Assembly (NCBI GenBank): GCA_035943635.1
Contig: DASZBX010000032.1
Span: 29,083 to 93,082 of the forward strand
Direction of reading: 5' to 3'
DNA length: 64,000 bases
DNA from: DASZBX01 sp035943635
Lineage (GTDB): Bacteria > Actinomycetota > Actinomycetes > Streptomycetales > Catenulisporaceae
In this document: positions 1 through 7,673 of the stretch, in pieces
How positions within the stretch are numbered: the first letter of the stretch is position 1
How the letters are laid out: each line of letters begins with the position of its first letter
Translations under genes and position numbers: made by a program
The notes under the pieces: model-generated
What the model was told of the DNA's origin: nothing
What the model saw: the letters and a program-made list of their open reading frames with translations, nothing else
The model's database searches: none

Positions 1-2
1 CT

Positions 3-395
3 TTGGTTCCGCAGGTTACTTTTGTATTGGATCATCTGGGTAAGCCGCCTGTTGCGACTGGGCGGCGTGCTCAGTGGCGGGATGATCTGGAGCGGATTGC
101 TGCGCAGCCCAACGTTGCTTGCAAGCTGTCCGGGTTGACTACTGAGGCTGATCATGAGAACTGGCATGAGGGGGAGGTGTTGCCGTATCTGCGTGATGCT
201 TTGATGGTTTTCGGCGCTGATCGGTGCATGTTCGGTGGGGATTGGCCTGTTGCCACGCTTGCCACTACTTATGAGCGGTGGGTTGATGTTGTTGCCGCTT
301 CGCTTGCCGCGCTTTCCGCTACTGATCAGGAGGCTGTTATGGCTGGGACTGCTCGGCGGATTTATCGGTTGGGTGGGGGTGGGGTGGTGGGGTGA
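3..395 (+). CDS. Amidohydrolase family 2 (L-fuconolactonase-like), 5' end outside window
   Basis: The reading frame is open at the left edge and ends at the TGA at 393-395, leaving the C-terminal 130 residues of a COG3618/PF04909-type TIM-barrel amidohydrolase. Visible family signatures are VLDHLGKPP near the start, CKLSGL, and FGGDWPV with its conserved metal-site/catalytic aspartate, then the usual C-terminal helix ending RRIYRLG. Members hydrolyse sugar lactones or related bonds; the fuconate dehydratase, aldolase and kinase downstream make L-fuconolactonase the likely job (inference). Third codon positions carry more T than most genes here, suggesting a different compositional history or weak expression selection. 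A run of G/T-rich sequence encodes the Gly/Val tail. Confidence 0.8.
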   Translation: MVPQVTFVLDHLGKPPVATGRRAQWRDDLERIAAQPNVACKLSGLTTEADHENWHEGEVLPYLRDALMVFGADRCMFGGDWPVATLATTYERWVDVVAASLAALSATDQEAVMAGTARRIYRLGGGGVVG

Positions 396-491
396 TGTTG
401 GGTGGTTGATCGGGGGATGGAAGTTTGGGATGGGGGTGGGGTTGGGGCTAACGGGTTGGCGTTGGGTTGTTGGTTAGGGGTGCTGGCGGAC

Positions 492-860
492 CTCGCCTTG
501 TTTGTTTTGCGTCTACTACATGCCTCCGGCGGGCCAGGAACCCCCAAGGATCCCCATGACCTGCTTGGATGGGTGGTGGGTCACCTTTTGGGTGCGTCGG
601 ATCGGGACCCTCGGCGCCCCAGTCGGCCCGTAGCCTGCCACACCGGACAGGCCCTGTAAACTCCCGGGCCTGGTCCTTTGCGCTGTCTGCTCGCCTCGGG
701 TGCGGCTCGGGTTCGGGAGTTGACAGGTCCTGCCCGGCGCGGCAGTCTGCGTTCCGCCTGGGCCACCGAGGATCCCGATCCGACACACCCCTCTTTTGCG
801 CGAGAGTCGCGCAGGCCCCTTTAACTACCGCAGCAGCCAGGCGAACCATACAGCTGCTAT
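492..860 (+). repeat. Composite dispersed repeat, copy A (palindromic core with flanking modules)
   Basis: Three modules lie in order. Module 1 (492-553) contains CCTCCGGCGGGCC followed by GGAACCCCCAAGGATCC. The core is an imperfect palindrome with left arm 596-666, 47-base loop 667-713 and right arm 714-784; both arms are 71 bp and start or end with GTCGGATCGGGA-type sequence, while the loop-proximal ends read ACTCCCG / CGGGAGT. Module 3 (about 797-860) contains AACTACCGCAGCAG and GCGAACCATACAG. The same order recurs at 24073-24527 and, inverted, at 24634-25070. No open reading frame in it looks coding. A (GGTCGGGA)3 tract follows at 869-895. Confidence 0.85.
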
Positions 861-936
861 GGCGGGTGGAGGTCGGGAGGTCGGGAGGTCGGGAGGGCTG
901 AAGGCGACCTGGTGCCTCGGCCTCTATGCTGCTGGT

Positions 937-1306
937 GTGTCTGATGGATCGAAGTTCTTCCATGTCTCATCTGTGCTCAATCGCGAATCGATTGCGAAGC
1001 ACGGGTTGGACTGGGCTCGGATGAGTGCCGCGCCGGGTATCGCCGGCAGCCGCAGTCCTGAGGCAGAGGGAGCCTTCGTGTGCCGGGGCGAGGACGATGT
1101 GAGCTTCTTCCTGATGATCAACAACACGGGCGGCCCCGGTTGATGTCTGGTCCGTGGACGATGTCGATGAGGAGTTGCTCACCGACAACGGCAGTGGATT
1201 CTTCTACCTACCTGGCCGCGTACCTTCTGCGCGAGTCCACCTCATACGGCGCGACGTACCAGCCAAGGCGAGCAGTCAGCCGCCGCCAAACGCCCGGCGC
1301 CGATGA
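937..1306 (+). pseudogene. Conserved hypothetical protein (FFHVSSVLNRESI family), frameshifted
   Basis: A GTG at 937 opens a frame reading VSDGSKFFHVSSVLNRESI and on through MINNTGGP, a conserved actinobacterial hypothetical family that I recognise by its pattern (from memory; function unknown). At the CCCC run 1134-1137 the frame runs into TGA (1141). One base later the +1 frame continues the family pattern as VDVWSVDDVDEELL and then LPGRVPSARVHLIRRDVPA, ending at TGA 1304-1306. An extra C in the run, or a two-base loss, would explain this. It could be a real mutation or a sequencing error. No convincing ribosome-binding site is seen, and repeat copy A lies immediately upstream. Confidence 0.65.
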
Positions 1307-1315
1307 TCACAACCG

Positions 1316-1450
1316 TATTCGGTGCATTCGCACCCGCACCCGTACCCGCCCTCCGCCGCACCCGCCCCCACCGCACTTGCTGCACCCGCAGCCGTACTCG
1401 AACTCGCACCCGTACTCGCCCCCCGCCGCGCTTGCCCCACCCGCTCCCAT
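1316..1450. repeat. Degenerate hexamer tract, (CACCCG/TACCCG)n-like
   Basis: About 130 bp of C-rich, strand-asymmetric sequence built from degenerate six-base units such as GCACCC, GTACCC and GTACTC. It lies between repeat copy A (plus orientation) and partial copy D (minus orientation), the same relative position the (GCTACT)7 tract occupies between copies B and C. No credible gene is seen here. Confidence 0.6.
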
Positions 1451-1470
1451 GCTGCCCGGCCCACATCCCA

Positions 1471-1563
1471 CTCTGCGCGCACTTGTCCAGCGCGACCGCT
1501 GCTCGCCGTATCAACTGTATGGTTCGCTCGACTGCTGCGGTAGTTGAGGGGATTGCGCGGCCT
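1471..1563 (-). repeat. Composite repeat, partial copy D (module 3 only)
   Basis: Read on the minus strand this begins with CAACTACCGCAGCAG, then GAGCGAACCATACAG and ACGGCGAGCAGC, and matches the distal module of copies A-C, closest to copy B. The palindromic core and module 1 are absent; instead the sequence is directly continuous with the GntR reading frame, so this module supplies the last codons and stop of that gene. Confidence 0.75.
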
Positions 1564-2245
1564 CCGCGCAGGGCAACATCTTCCGCAACCAAGCCTCAGA
1601 TGTGTTGACATGCACAAGCGCGGTAGCCTGCGCGAGCAGCTGATCCCGAGACTGCAGAGCGTTCAGTATCGCCTGATGCTCATCAATAGTGGCCTGCGCG
1701 ACATCCCCCAGCACGATCCCGCGCCACACCCGCGCCCGCGCAGTCCGCCCGGAGAGCCCGTCCAGCAACGTCGTCAACGTCTCATTGCCAGCCGCCTTGA
1801 CCACAAGCCGATGAAAAGTAATATCCAGCTTCAGCAGCTCCTCAGCGTCCCCCATGTGCACCCGCATCTGCTCCATCACGCCGATCACCTCATCGAGCTG
1901 TTCAGGTGACATCCGCGCCGCGGCCATGGCCGTCGCAGGCGGTTCGAGCAGCCTTCGCACCTCCATCACCTCGAGCAGCGTATCCCCCTGGAGCAGCTCG
2001 AACGCGAACCCGATCCCCTCCAGCAGCAGATGCGGCGCCAGGCTGGTGACATACGTCCCATCGCCCCGTCGCACATCCAGCACGCGCGCGGAGGCCAGCG
2101 TCTTCACCGCCTCGCGTACGCCGCTGCGGGAGATGCCCATCTGCAGCGCCAGCTGGTGTTCGGGCGGCAGCCGGGAGCCCGGGGGCAGTTCCCCGGACTG
2201 GATCATGCTGCGCAGACGGTTGATCACGTCGTCGGTCAGTGGCAC
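1511..2245 (-). CDS. FadR-subfamily GntR transcriptional regulator
   Basis: The 244-residue protein has an N-terminal winged helix (residues about 1-70, with LPPEHQLALQMGISRSGVR and the wing RRGDGTYV) and a C-terminal all-helical FCD effector domain (about 85-221, with EVRRLLEP, ITFHRLV and DEHQAIL). The start is GTG at 2245 behind GAGGAA. It is divergent from the fuconate dehydratase operon and is its likely sugar-acid-responsive repressor (inference from position). The domain ends normally at LVHVNTSEAWLR; the last ~17 residues and the stop come from dispersed repeat copy D, so the native C-terminus has probably been replaced. Confidence 0.88.
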   Translation of the reverse strand: MPLTDDVINRLRSMIQSGELPPGSRLPPEHQLALQMGISRSGVREAVKTLASARVLDVRRGDGTYVTSLAPHLLLEGIGFAFELLQGDTLLEVMEVRRLLEPPATAMAAARMSPEQLDEVIGVMEQMRVHMGDAEELLKLDITFHRLVVKAAGNETLTTLLDGLSGRTARARVWRGIVLGDVAQATIDEHQAILNALQSRDQLLAQATALVHVNTSEAWLRKMLPCAEAAQSPQLPQQSSEPYS

Positions 2246-2281
2246 GTGGATTCCTCACTCACCCTCGGAAGGCGCCTGGAG

Positions 2282-2421
2282 TCATCGTACGTTTCTGCCC
2301 TTGGCGGCGTCCAGCCTGCTGATCTACCGGTAGACATCTGATTTATCGGTGCTATTCTTCCGCCGATCTCGGCTATGGACAGGACAGTCGCGGACAGTAT
2401 AGAAAAGACATCATATGTTTC
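2282..2421. promoter_or_regulatory. Divergent promoter region with two candidate GntR operators
   Basis: Two similar 13-mers, CATCGTACGTTTC (2283-2295) and CATCATATGTTTC (2409-2421), match at 11 of 13 positions and have six-base palindromic centres (CGTACG, CATATG). They lie one near each divergent start, the arrangement expected of FadR/GntR operators, but the match to any known consensus is only by eye. Confidence 0.4.
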
Positions 2422-2515
2422 AGCGTTCCATGCGGGCTGTCGACGTCGGTTCGGCCGAGACATCAAACATCTACCCCTGAATTCACCGGGCCCGGTCGGA
2501 GCCGAAAGGATCATC

Positions 2516-3883
2516 GTGAGCGAGCACTTCACCTCGCTGGAGACCTATGACGTCAGGTTCCCGACGTCCCGCCACCGGCACGGCTCGGACGCGATGAACC
2601 CCTTTCCGGACTACTCCGCCGCGTACGTCGTACTGACCACCAGCGCCGGGCGGCGGGGCTACGGGCTGGCGTTCACCGTAGGCCGGGGCAACGACGTGCA
2701 GGCCGGCGCGATCTCGGCGCTGAGCCCGCTGGTCGTGGGGCGCGATGTGGACGAGGTGCTGTCCGGCATGGGCGCCTTCTCCCGCACCCTGACCGGCGAC
2801 AGCCAGCTGCGCTGGCTCGGGCCGGAGAAGGGCGCGATCCACATGGCGGCCGGCGCGGTCGTCAATGCCGTCTGGGACCTGGCCGCGCGGTCGGCGCACA
2901 AGCCGCTGTGGCAGCTGCTGGCCGACCTGACCCCCGAGCAGCTGGTCGAGCTGGTCGACTTCCGCTACCTGCGCGACGCGCTGACCGAGCAGGACGCGCT
3001 GGAGATCCTGCGCGCGGCCCGCGACGGGCGCGAGCGGCGCGAGCAGGAACTGCTGGAACGCGGCTACCCGGCCTACACGACCACGCCCGGGTGGCTCGGC
3101 TACGACGACGAAACCCTCGCGCGGCTGTCGAGCGAGGCGGTGGCCGAGGGGTTCAGCCTGATCAAGCTGAAGGTCGGCGGGAACCTGGCCGACGACGTGC
3201 GGCGGCTGGCGGTGGCCCGGGCGGCGGTCGGGCCGGACATGCCGATCGCGGTGGACGCGAACCAGATCTGGGGCGTGGCCGAGGCGGTGGCGTGGATGGA
3301 CGAGCTGCGGGCGAGCGACCCGTACTGGATCGAGGAGCCGACCTCCCCGGACGACGTGCTCGGCCACGCCGCGATCCGCCGCGCGCTCGCGCCGATCCGG
3401 GTGGCGACCGGCGAGCACGCGCACAACGCGGTCATGTTCAAACAGCTGCTGCAGGCCGAGGCGGTGGACGTGGTGCAGATCGACGCCTGCCGGGTCGGCG
3501 GGGCCAACGAGAACGTGGCGATCCTGTTGCTGGCGGCCAAGTTCGGCGTGCCGGTGTGCCCGCACGCGGGCGGGGTCGGGCTGTGCGAGATGGTCCAGCA
3601 CCTGGCGATGTTCGACTACCTGGCGGTCAGCGGCACCTGGGAGGGCCGGGTGATCGAGTACGTCGACCACCTGCACGAGCACTTCGTCGAGCCGGCGGTC
3701 ATCTCCGGCGGCCGGTACGTGGCCCCGCGCGGCCCGGGCGGCGGCGCGCAGCTGCACCCGGAGTCGATCGCGGAGTTCGAATACCCGCACGGCGTGCAGT
3801 GGCAGCCGGAGGCCCTGGCCGCTGCGGCCGCGGCCGCTGACGCGCACGCCGCCGTCGGCGCCGACGTGAAGGCGCAGGCCTGA
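2516..3883 (+). CDS. L-fuconate dehydratase-type enolase superfamily enzyme
   Basis: A mandelate racemase/enolase superfamily protein of about 455 residues. GTG at 2516 is chosen over the upstream ATG at 2375 because AAAGGA sits five bases before it and the protein then begins with the family N-terminus SLETYDVRFPTS and GSDAMNPFPDYSAAYVVL. Catalytic landmarks are the KxK pair (LIKLKVGG), metal ligands in IAVDANQIW, YWIEEPTSPDD and TGEHAHN, and the histidine in CPHAGGVGL. It should dehydrate L-fuconate to 2-keto-3-deoxy-L-fuconate in a non-phosphorylating sugar-acid pathway. Its stop overlaps the next start (TGATG), so it heads an operon with the aldolase and kinase. Confidence 0.9.
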   Translation: MSEHFTSLETYDVRFPTSRHRHGSDAMNPFPDYSAAYVVLTTSAGRRGYGLAFTVGRGNDVQAGAISALSPLVVGRDVDEVLSGMGAFSRTLTGDSQLRWLGPEKGAIHMAAGAVVNAVWDLAARSAHKPLWQLLADLTPEQLVELVDFRYLRDALTEQDALEILRAARDGRERREQELLERGYPAYTTTPGWLGYDDETLARLSSEAVAEGFSLIKLKVGGNLADDVRRLAVARAAVGPDMPIAVDANQIWGVAEAVAWMDELRASDPYWIEEPTSPDDVLGHAAIRRALAPIRVATGEHAHNAVMFKQLLQAEAVDVVQIDACRVGGANENVAILLLAAKFGVPVCPHAGGVGLCEMVQHLAMFDYLAVSGTWEGRVIEYVDHLHEHFVEPAVISGGRYVAPRGPGGGAQLHPESIAEFEYPHGVQWQPEALAAAAAAADAHAAVGADVKAQA

Positions 3884-4471
3884 TGCGGTACCGGAAACTG
3901 GGCCCGACCGGCCTGGAAGTCTCCGTGGTCGGATACGGCGCGAGCCCGCTGGGCGGAGTGTTCCGCAACGTCGAGGAGAACGACGGGATCCGCGCGGTGC
4001 GCACGGCGCTGGACCTGGGCGTCAACATCATCGACGTCTCGCCCTACTACGGCGCGACGGTCGCCGAATCAGTGCTCGGACGCGCGCTGCACGGGGTCGA
4101 CCGCTCCTCGTACGTGTTGGCCACCAAGGTCGGCCGGTACGGCGAGGAACAGTTCGACTTCTCGGCGCAGCAGGTCGTGCGCAGCGTGGACGAGAGTCTG
4201 GCGCGGCTGGGCGTGGAGTACGTGGACCTTATCCAGTGCCACGACATCGAGTTCGGCGACCTAAACCAGATCGTGAACGAGACCCTGCCGACCCTGCGCA
4301 CGCTGCGCGACGCGGGCAAGGTGCGGTTCGTCGGCGTGACCGGATATCCGTTGCCCGCGCTCGGATATGTCGCCGAGCGGGCCGAGATCGACACGGTCCT
4401 GACGTACTGCCGCTACACCCTCGCCGACCAGGAGCTGACCCGCTGGCTGCCGCTGTTCGACCGCCTCGGCC
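3883..4471 (+). pseudogene. Aldo-keto reductase (L-fucose dehydrogenase-like), C-terminus lost
   Basis: Starts at the ATG overlapping the fuconate dehydratase stop. The first ~196 residues are a clear aldo-keto reductase: RYRKLGPTGLEVSVVGYG, NIIDVSPYYG with the catalytic-region tyrosine, VLATKVGRYG with the lysine, and DLIQCHDIEF. Similarity ends at RWLPLFDRLG, where the normal NADPH-binding C-terminal third should follow; instead the DNA switches to the last codons of a short-chain dehydrogenase in another frame. The frame itself stays open into the aldolase, producing a 431-residue chimeric ORF that is probably not functional. Aldo-keto reductases of this kind oxidise L-fucose or D-threo-aldoses (family knowledge). 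Confidence 0.8.
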
Positions 4472-4531
4472 GCGTCGGACTACGTGCACGGCGTCGTCCT
4501 GCCGGTCGACGGCGGATGGATGGGGCGATGA
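4472..4531 (+). pseudogene. C-terminal remnant of a short-chain dehydrogenase/reductase
   Basis: In the frame starting at 4472 the DNA encodes ASDYVHGVVLPVDGGWMGR followed by TGA, the unmistakable C-terminal signature of an SDR enzyme. The stop overlaps the aldolase start as ATGA, as expected for translationally coupled operon genes. The rest of the SDR (roughly 230 codons) is missing and is replaced by the N-terminal part of the aldo-keto reductase. In fucose clusters such SDRs act on 2-keto-3-deoxy-fuconate (family knowledge). Confidence 0.8.
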
Positions 4532-5178
4532 GCGAGGCGATCGCCGCGGCCCTGGGCCGGGACCGGATCCTGCCGGTGGTGGTGATCGACGACGCGGCCG
4601 CGGCCGCCGACCTGGCCGCCGCGCTGGCCGCCGGCGGCCAGCGCTTCGCCGAGGTCACCTTCCGCACCCCGCGCGCGGGTCAGGCACTGGCCGCGATGGC
4701 CGGGCACCCGGACCTGACCGTGGGCGCGGGCACCGTGATCTCCACCGAGCAGGTCGACGTCGCGATCGACTCCGGCGCGCGCTTCGCCGTCTCGCCCGGG
4801 CTCGACAACGACGTCATCGAACACTGCCAGAACAGCGGCCTGCCGGTCTTCCCCGGAGTCGCCACCGCCACCGACATCCAGCCCGCCCTGCGCCACGGCC
4901 TGGACACGGTCAAGCTCTTCCCGGCCGAGGCGCTCGGCGGGCTGCCGCTGGTCTCGGCGCTGGCCGCGCCGTTCCCCGGCCTGACCTTCATCCCCACCGG
5001 CGGGATCGGCGCGGACAACGCCCCGGCGTACCTGCGGCATCCGGCCGTGCTGGCCGTCGGCGGCAGCTGGATGGCGCCGCCGGGACGAGTGCAGGCGGGC
5101 GACTGGGACGCGGTCGCTATGCTCGCCGCGCAGGCCCGAGCCCTGGCCGACGACCACGACCACGACCGCGACCGATAG
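4528..5178 (+). CDS. Bifunctional KDPG/KHG-type aldolase
   Basis: A class I aldolase of 216 residues, the usual size for the Eda family. Landmarks are FAEVTFRTPRA with the catalytic-region glutamate, VGAGTVIS, FAVSPGLD, PVFPGVATATDIQ, VKLFPAEALGG with the Schiff-base lysine, and FIPTGGI. ATG 4528 is chosen because similarity begins there and it overlaps the SDR stop; the frame is also open upstream through the AKR fragment. It should split a 2-keto-3-deoxy (phospho)sugar acid into pyruvate and an aldehyde or aldehyde-phosphate. The kinase immediately downstream suggests a phosphorylated substrate (inference). The tail is rich in Asp/His (DDHDHDRDR). Confidence 0.88.
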   Translation: MSEAIAAALGRDRILPVVVIDDAAAAADLAAALAAGGQRFAEVTFRTPRAGQALAAMAGHPDLTVGAGTVISTEQVDVAIDSGARFAVSPGLDNDVIEHCQNSGLPVFPGVATATDIQPALRHGLDTVKLFPAEALGGLPLVSALAAPFPGLTFIPTGGIGADNAPAYLRHPAVLAVGGSWMAPPGRVQAGDWDAVAMLAAQARALADDHDHDRDR

Positions 5179-5187
5179 GAACAGACC

Positions 5188-6285
5188 GTGTACGAACTGC
5201 GACCCGCCGCCGACTGCCGCTACGACCTCGTGGCGCTCGGCGAGGTCATGCTCCGGCTCGACCCCGGCGAGGGCCGGATCCGCACCGCCCGGCAGTTCCG
5301 GGCCTGGGAGGGCGGCGGCGAGTACAACGTCGCCCGGGGCCTGCGCCGCTGCTTCGGCCGGCGCACGGCCGTGGTCACCGCCCTGGCCGACAACGAGATC
5401 GGCCGACTGGTCGAGGACCTGATCCTGCAGGGCGGAGTGGACCCGTCCTTCATTAAGTGGGCCACGTACGACGGCGTCGGCCGGACCGTGCGCAACGGCC
5501 TGAACTTCACCGAGCGCGGCTTCGGCGTGCGCGGCGCGATCGGCGTGTCCGACCGCGGCAACACCGCCGCCGCGCAGCTGGTACCGGACGACGTGGACTG
5601 GGACCACCTGTTCGGCGACCTCGGCGTCCGCTGGCTGCACACCGGCGGCATCTACGCCGGGCTGTCGGAGCTGTCCGCGCAGACCGCCGAGGCCGCGATG
5701 GCCGCCGCGCACCGGCACGGCACGGTCGTGTCCTACGACCTGAACTTCCGCCCGAGCATCTGGGCCGCGATCGGCGGCCAGGCCCGGGCGCAGGAGGTCA
5801 ACCAGCGGCTCGCCCAGCACGTGGACGTGATGATCGGCAACGAGGAGGACTTCACCGCCTGCCTCGGCATGCAGGTCCCGGACGCCGACATCCACCGCGG
5901 CGACGTCCCGACCGCCGGGTTCACCCGCATGATCGAGAACCTGACCGCGCAGTACCCGGGCTTCTCGGTGGTCGCCACCAGCCTGCGCGGGGTGCGCTCG
6001 GCCACGGTCAACGACTGGGGCGCGATCGCCTGGTCCGCGGCCCACGGTTTCGCCGAGGCCACCCACCGGCCCGGGCTGGAGATCCTGGACCGGGTCGGCG
6101 GCGGCGACAGCTTCGCCTCCGGGCTGATCCACGGCCTGCTCAACGGCTGGGAGATCGGGCGCTGCGTCGAGTACGGTGCCGCGCACGGGGCACTGGCGAT
6201 GACCACTCCCGGCGACACCTCGATGGCGACCGAGGCCGAAGTGGCCCGCCTGGTCGGCGGCGCGGGCGCGCGGGTGGTCCGGTGA
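5188..6285 (+). CDS. PfkB-family carbohydrate kinase (2-keto-3-deoxy sugar-acid kinase-like)
   Basis: A 365-residue ribokinase-like protein starting at GTG 5188, with ATAGGA upstream and nine bases after the aldolase stop. PfkB signatures are GEVMLRLDPGEG, the N-terminal glycine motif GGGEYNVARGL, YDLNFRPSIW, GNEEDF and the catalytic RVGGGDSFASG (Asp base plus anion hole). It probably phosphorylates a 2-keto-3-deoxy sugar acid feeding the neighbouring aldolase. The order dehydratase-(AKR-SDR)-aldolase-kinase-mutarotase supports one catabolic operon. Confidence 0.88.
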   Translation: MYELRPAADCRYDLVALGEVMLRLDPGEGRIRTARQFRAWEGGGEYNVARGLRRCFGRRTAVVTALADNEIGRLVEDLILQGGVDPSFIKWATYDGVGRTVRNGLNFTERGFGVRGAIGVSDRGNTAAAQLVPDDVDWDHLFGDLGVRWLHTGGIYAGLSELSAQTAEAAMAAAHRHGTVVSYDLNFRPSIWAAIGGQARAQEVNQRLAQHVDVMIGNEEDFTACLGMQVPDADIHRGDVPTAGFTRMIENLTAQYPGFSVVATSLRGVRSATVNDWGAIAWSAAHGFAEATHRPGLEILDRVGGGDSFASGLIHGLLNGWEIGRCVEYGAAHGALAMTTPGDTSMATEAEVARLVGGAGARVVR

Positions 6286-6330
6286 ACGGTCCCGCATGAG
6301 CCAGAAGCCAGATGCCCTCAGGAGGGTGCC

Positions 6331-6642
6331 ATGAGAGTCGCACGGCACACCCGGGTCCGTCCGGACCGGATCGCAGAGTACGAAGCCGCGCACCGCGAAA
6401 TCCCGCCGGAGCTGACCGCCGCGATCCGGGCCGGCGGCGCGACCTGCTGGGTCATCTGGCGCAGCGGGACGGAAATGTTCCACCTGATCGACTGCGCGGA
6501 CTACCCGGCGCTGCTCGCCCATCTCAGTGCCCTGCCGGTGAACGTCGCGTGGCAGGCGCGGATGGGCGAGCTGCTGGACGTCGCGCACGACTACTCGGCG
6601 GACGGCGCGGCGGCCGGCCTGCCGGAGCTCTGGAGCCTGTGA
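6331..6642 (+). CDS. RhaM/FucM-type sugar mutarotase (DUF718)
   Basis: A 103-residue protein, the normal length for the L-rhamnose mutarotase family, a dimeric ferredoxin-like fold that interconverts sugar anomers. Recognisable positions are the N-terminal RVARHTRVRPDRIAEYEAAH, the central CWVIWRSGTEMFHLIDC and the C-terminal tryptophan-rich end LPELWSL. The start is firm: AGGAGG lies eight bases before the ATG. It is the last gene of the fucose-type operon and is followed by a strong hairpin. Confidence 0.85.
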   Translation: MRVARHTRVRPDRIAEYEAAHREIPPELTAAIRAGGATCWVIWRSGTEMFHLIDCADYPALLAHLSALPVNVAWQARMGELLDVAHDYSADGAAAGLPELWSL

Positions 6643-6680
6643 GCCGGCCCGCGAGGGTGGCCGGCGGCTCCGCTTGAACG

Positions 6681-6720
6681 CCCGACCTGGCCGTCAGATA
6701 GGGGATCCGGCCAGGTCGGG
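6681..6720. terminator. Bidirectional terminator hairpin
   Basis: A perfect 12-bp inverted repeat, CCCGACCTGGCC and GGCCAGGTCGGG, with a 16-base loop between the convergent mutarotase and HAAS membrane-protein genes. There is no long T tract, which is common for terminators in GC-rich actinomycetes. Confidence 0.75.
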
Positions 6721-6740
6721 TTCACTCTTTCGTGTCTTGG

Positions 6741-7673
6741 TCAGGCGAGGACTCGTCGCCTTCTGACCGTGACGGAGGCGAGGGCCAGGCAGAGGAGCAC
6801 GCCGAGCACCGAGAAGGACACCGTCACGCCGAGACCGCTTTGCGGACCGTAGTAGTAGGCCTGGTCGATGGTCAGTCCGATTCCGGTCAGCAGCAGCGGC
6901 CACGAGCTCAGCAGGAAAGCGAGCGGCCACGCCGACGAGGACCCAGCCCGGGCGACGGCGACCGCCACGGCGATGGCGCCCGCGGCGACGTAGACATAGT
7001 AGGAGTAGTGCCCGAGGGCCAGGCCGTAGGCGAACAGCGGTGCTGACAGCAGGAACCACCAGTGTCGGCCTTCGAGCCGGGGCGCGTTGCGGTGGAAGGC
7101 CGGAAAGACGACCAGCACGGTGAACGACTGCAGGATCCAGGCCACGGCGGTCAGGCCGTAGGTCGCGAAGATTCCGAGATGCGCGACCATGAAATTCGTC
7201 AGGTACGCGCCGTATCCCATGTCAGTGGCCACGGCCAGCAGAGTGACCACGCTCAAGACGCGACCGGTGCGCAGCCGTCCGAGGACCAGCGCCACGGCGA
7301 GCGCGGCCTCCAAGACGCACGACACCGAGCTGAACCACAGCGGCAGCGCGACTTTCGACAGGACCGGCGAGAATTCGGTCACGAGCAGGACGGGCACGTA
7401 CGCGGAGATCGCGGACTGCAGGACCAGGTTGGCGATGATCGTCTTGCGGGCGATGTCGCCGGTCAGCCGGCCGCGGGCGTTCGCCCCGGGCGCGCCGAAG
7501 CGGAGCCTGATCGCGAGGGAGCCGACGGAGAGCACGTCCGCCGCCTTCGGTCGACGCCGCCCCGGCTCGGCGTCGTCCATCAGGGTGGTGAGTATCTCCT
7601 CCGCCCTGGCCTCGCGGTAGTCCTTCGGCAAGTACCCGATCAGCTTCTGATAGCGCTGTTCGAGCGTGGTCAT
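6741..7673 (-). CDS. Membrane protein with N-terminal HAAS-like domain
   Basis: A 310-residue protein. Its N-terminal ~60 residues (LEQRYQKLIGYLPKDYREARAEEILTTL) resemble the soluble helical HAAS/DUF1700-like domain that accompanies PadR regulators. About eight hydrophobic segments follow, alternating with basic loops. The start at 7673 overlaps the PadR stop as ATGA and has GGAGGG upstream. Such proteins are thought to be the membrane output of PadR-controlled two-gene units; the precise role here is unknown. It converges on the fucose operon. Confidence 0.75.
   Translation of the reverse strand: MTTLEQRYQKLIGYLPKDYREARAEEILTTLMDDAEPGRRRPKAADVLSVGSLAIRLRFGAPGANARGRLTGDIARKTIIANLVLQSAISAYVPVLLVTEFSPVLSKVALPLWFSSVSCVLEAALAVALVLGRLRTGRVLSVVTLLAVATDMGYGAYLTNFMVAHLGIFATYGLTAVAWILQSFTVLVVFPAFHRNAPRLEGRHWWFLLSAPLFAYGLALGHYSYYVYVAAGAIAVAVAVARAGSSSAWPLAFLLSSWPLLLTGIGLTIDQAYYYGPQSGLGVTVSFSVLGVLLCLALASVTVRRRRVLA

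Noticed and set aside
596..784. Insertion sequence with transposase
   Set aside because: No transposase frame lies between or beside the arms in any copy, and no target-site duplication could be recognised; it can at most be a non-autonomous element.
2375..2515. Longer N-terminus for the fuconate dehydratase
   Set aside because: The extra 47 residues have no similarity and cover the likely operators, whereas GTG 2516 has a ribosome-binding site and the family N-terminus.
4480..6588. 702-residue minus-strand frame opposite the aldolase, kinase and mutarotase genes
   Set aside because: No domains, shadow composition, and it contradicts three solid genes.
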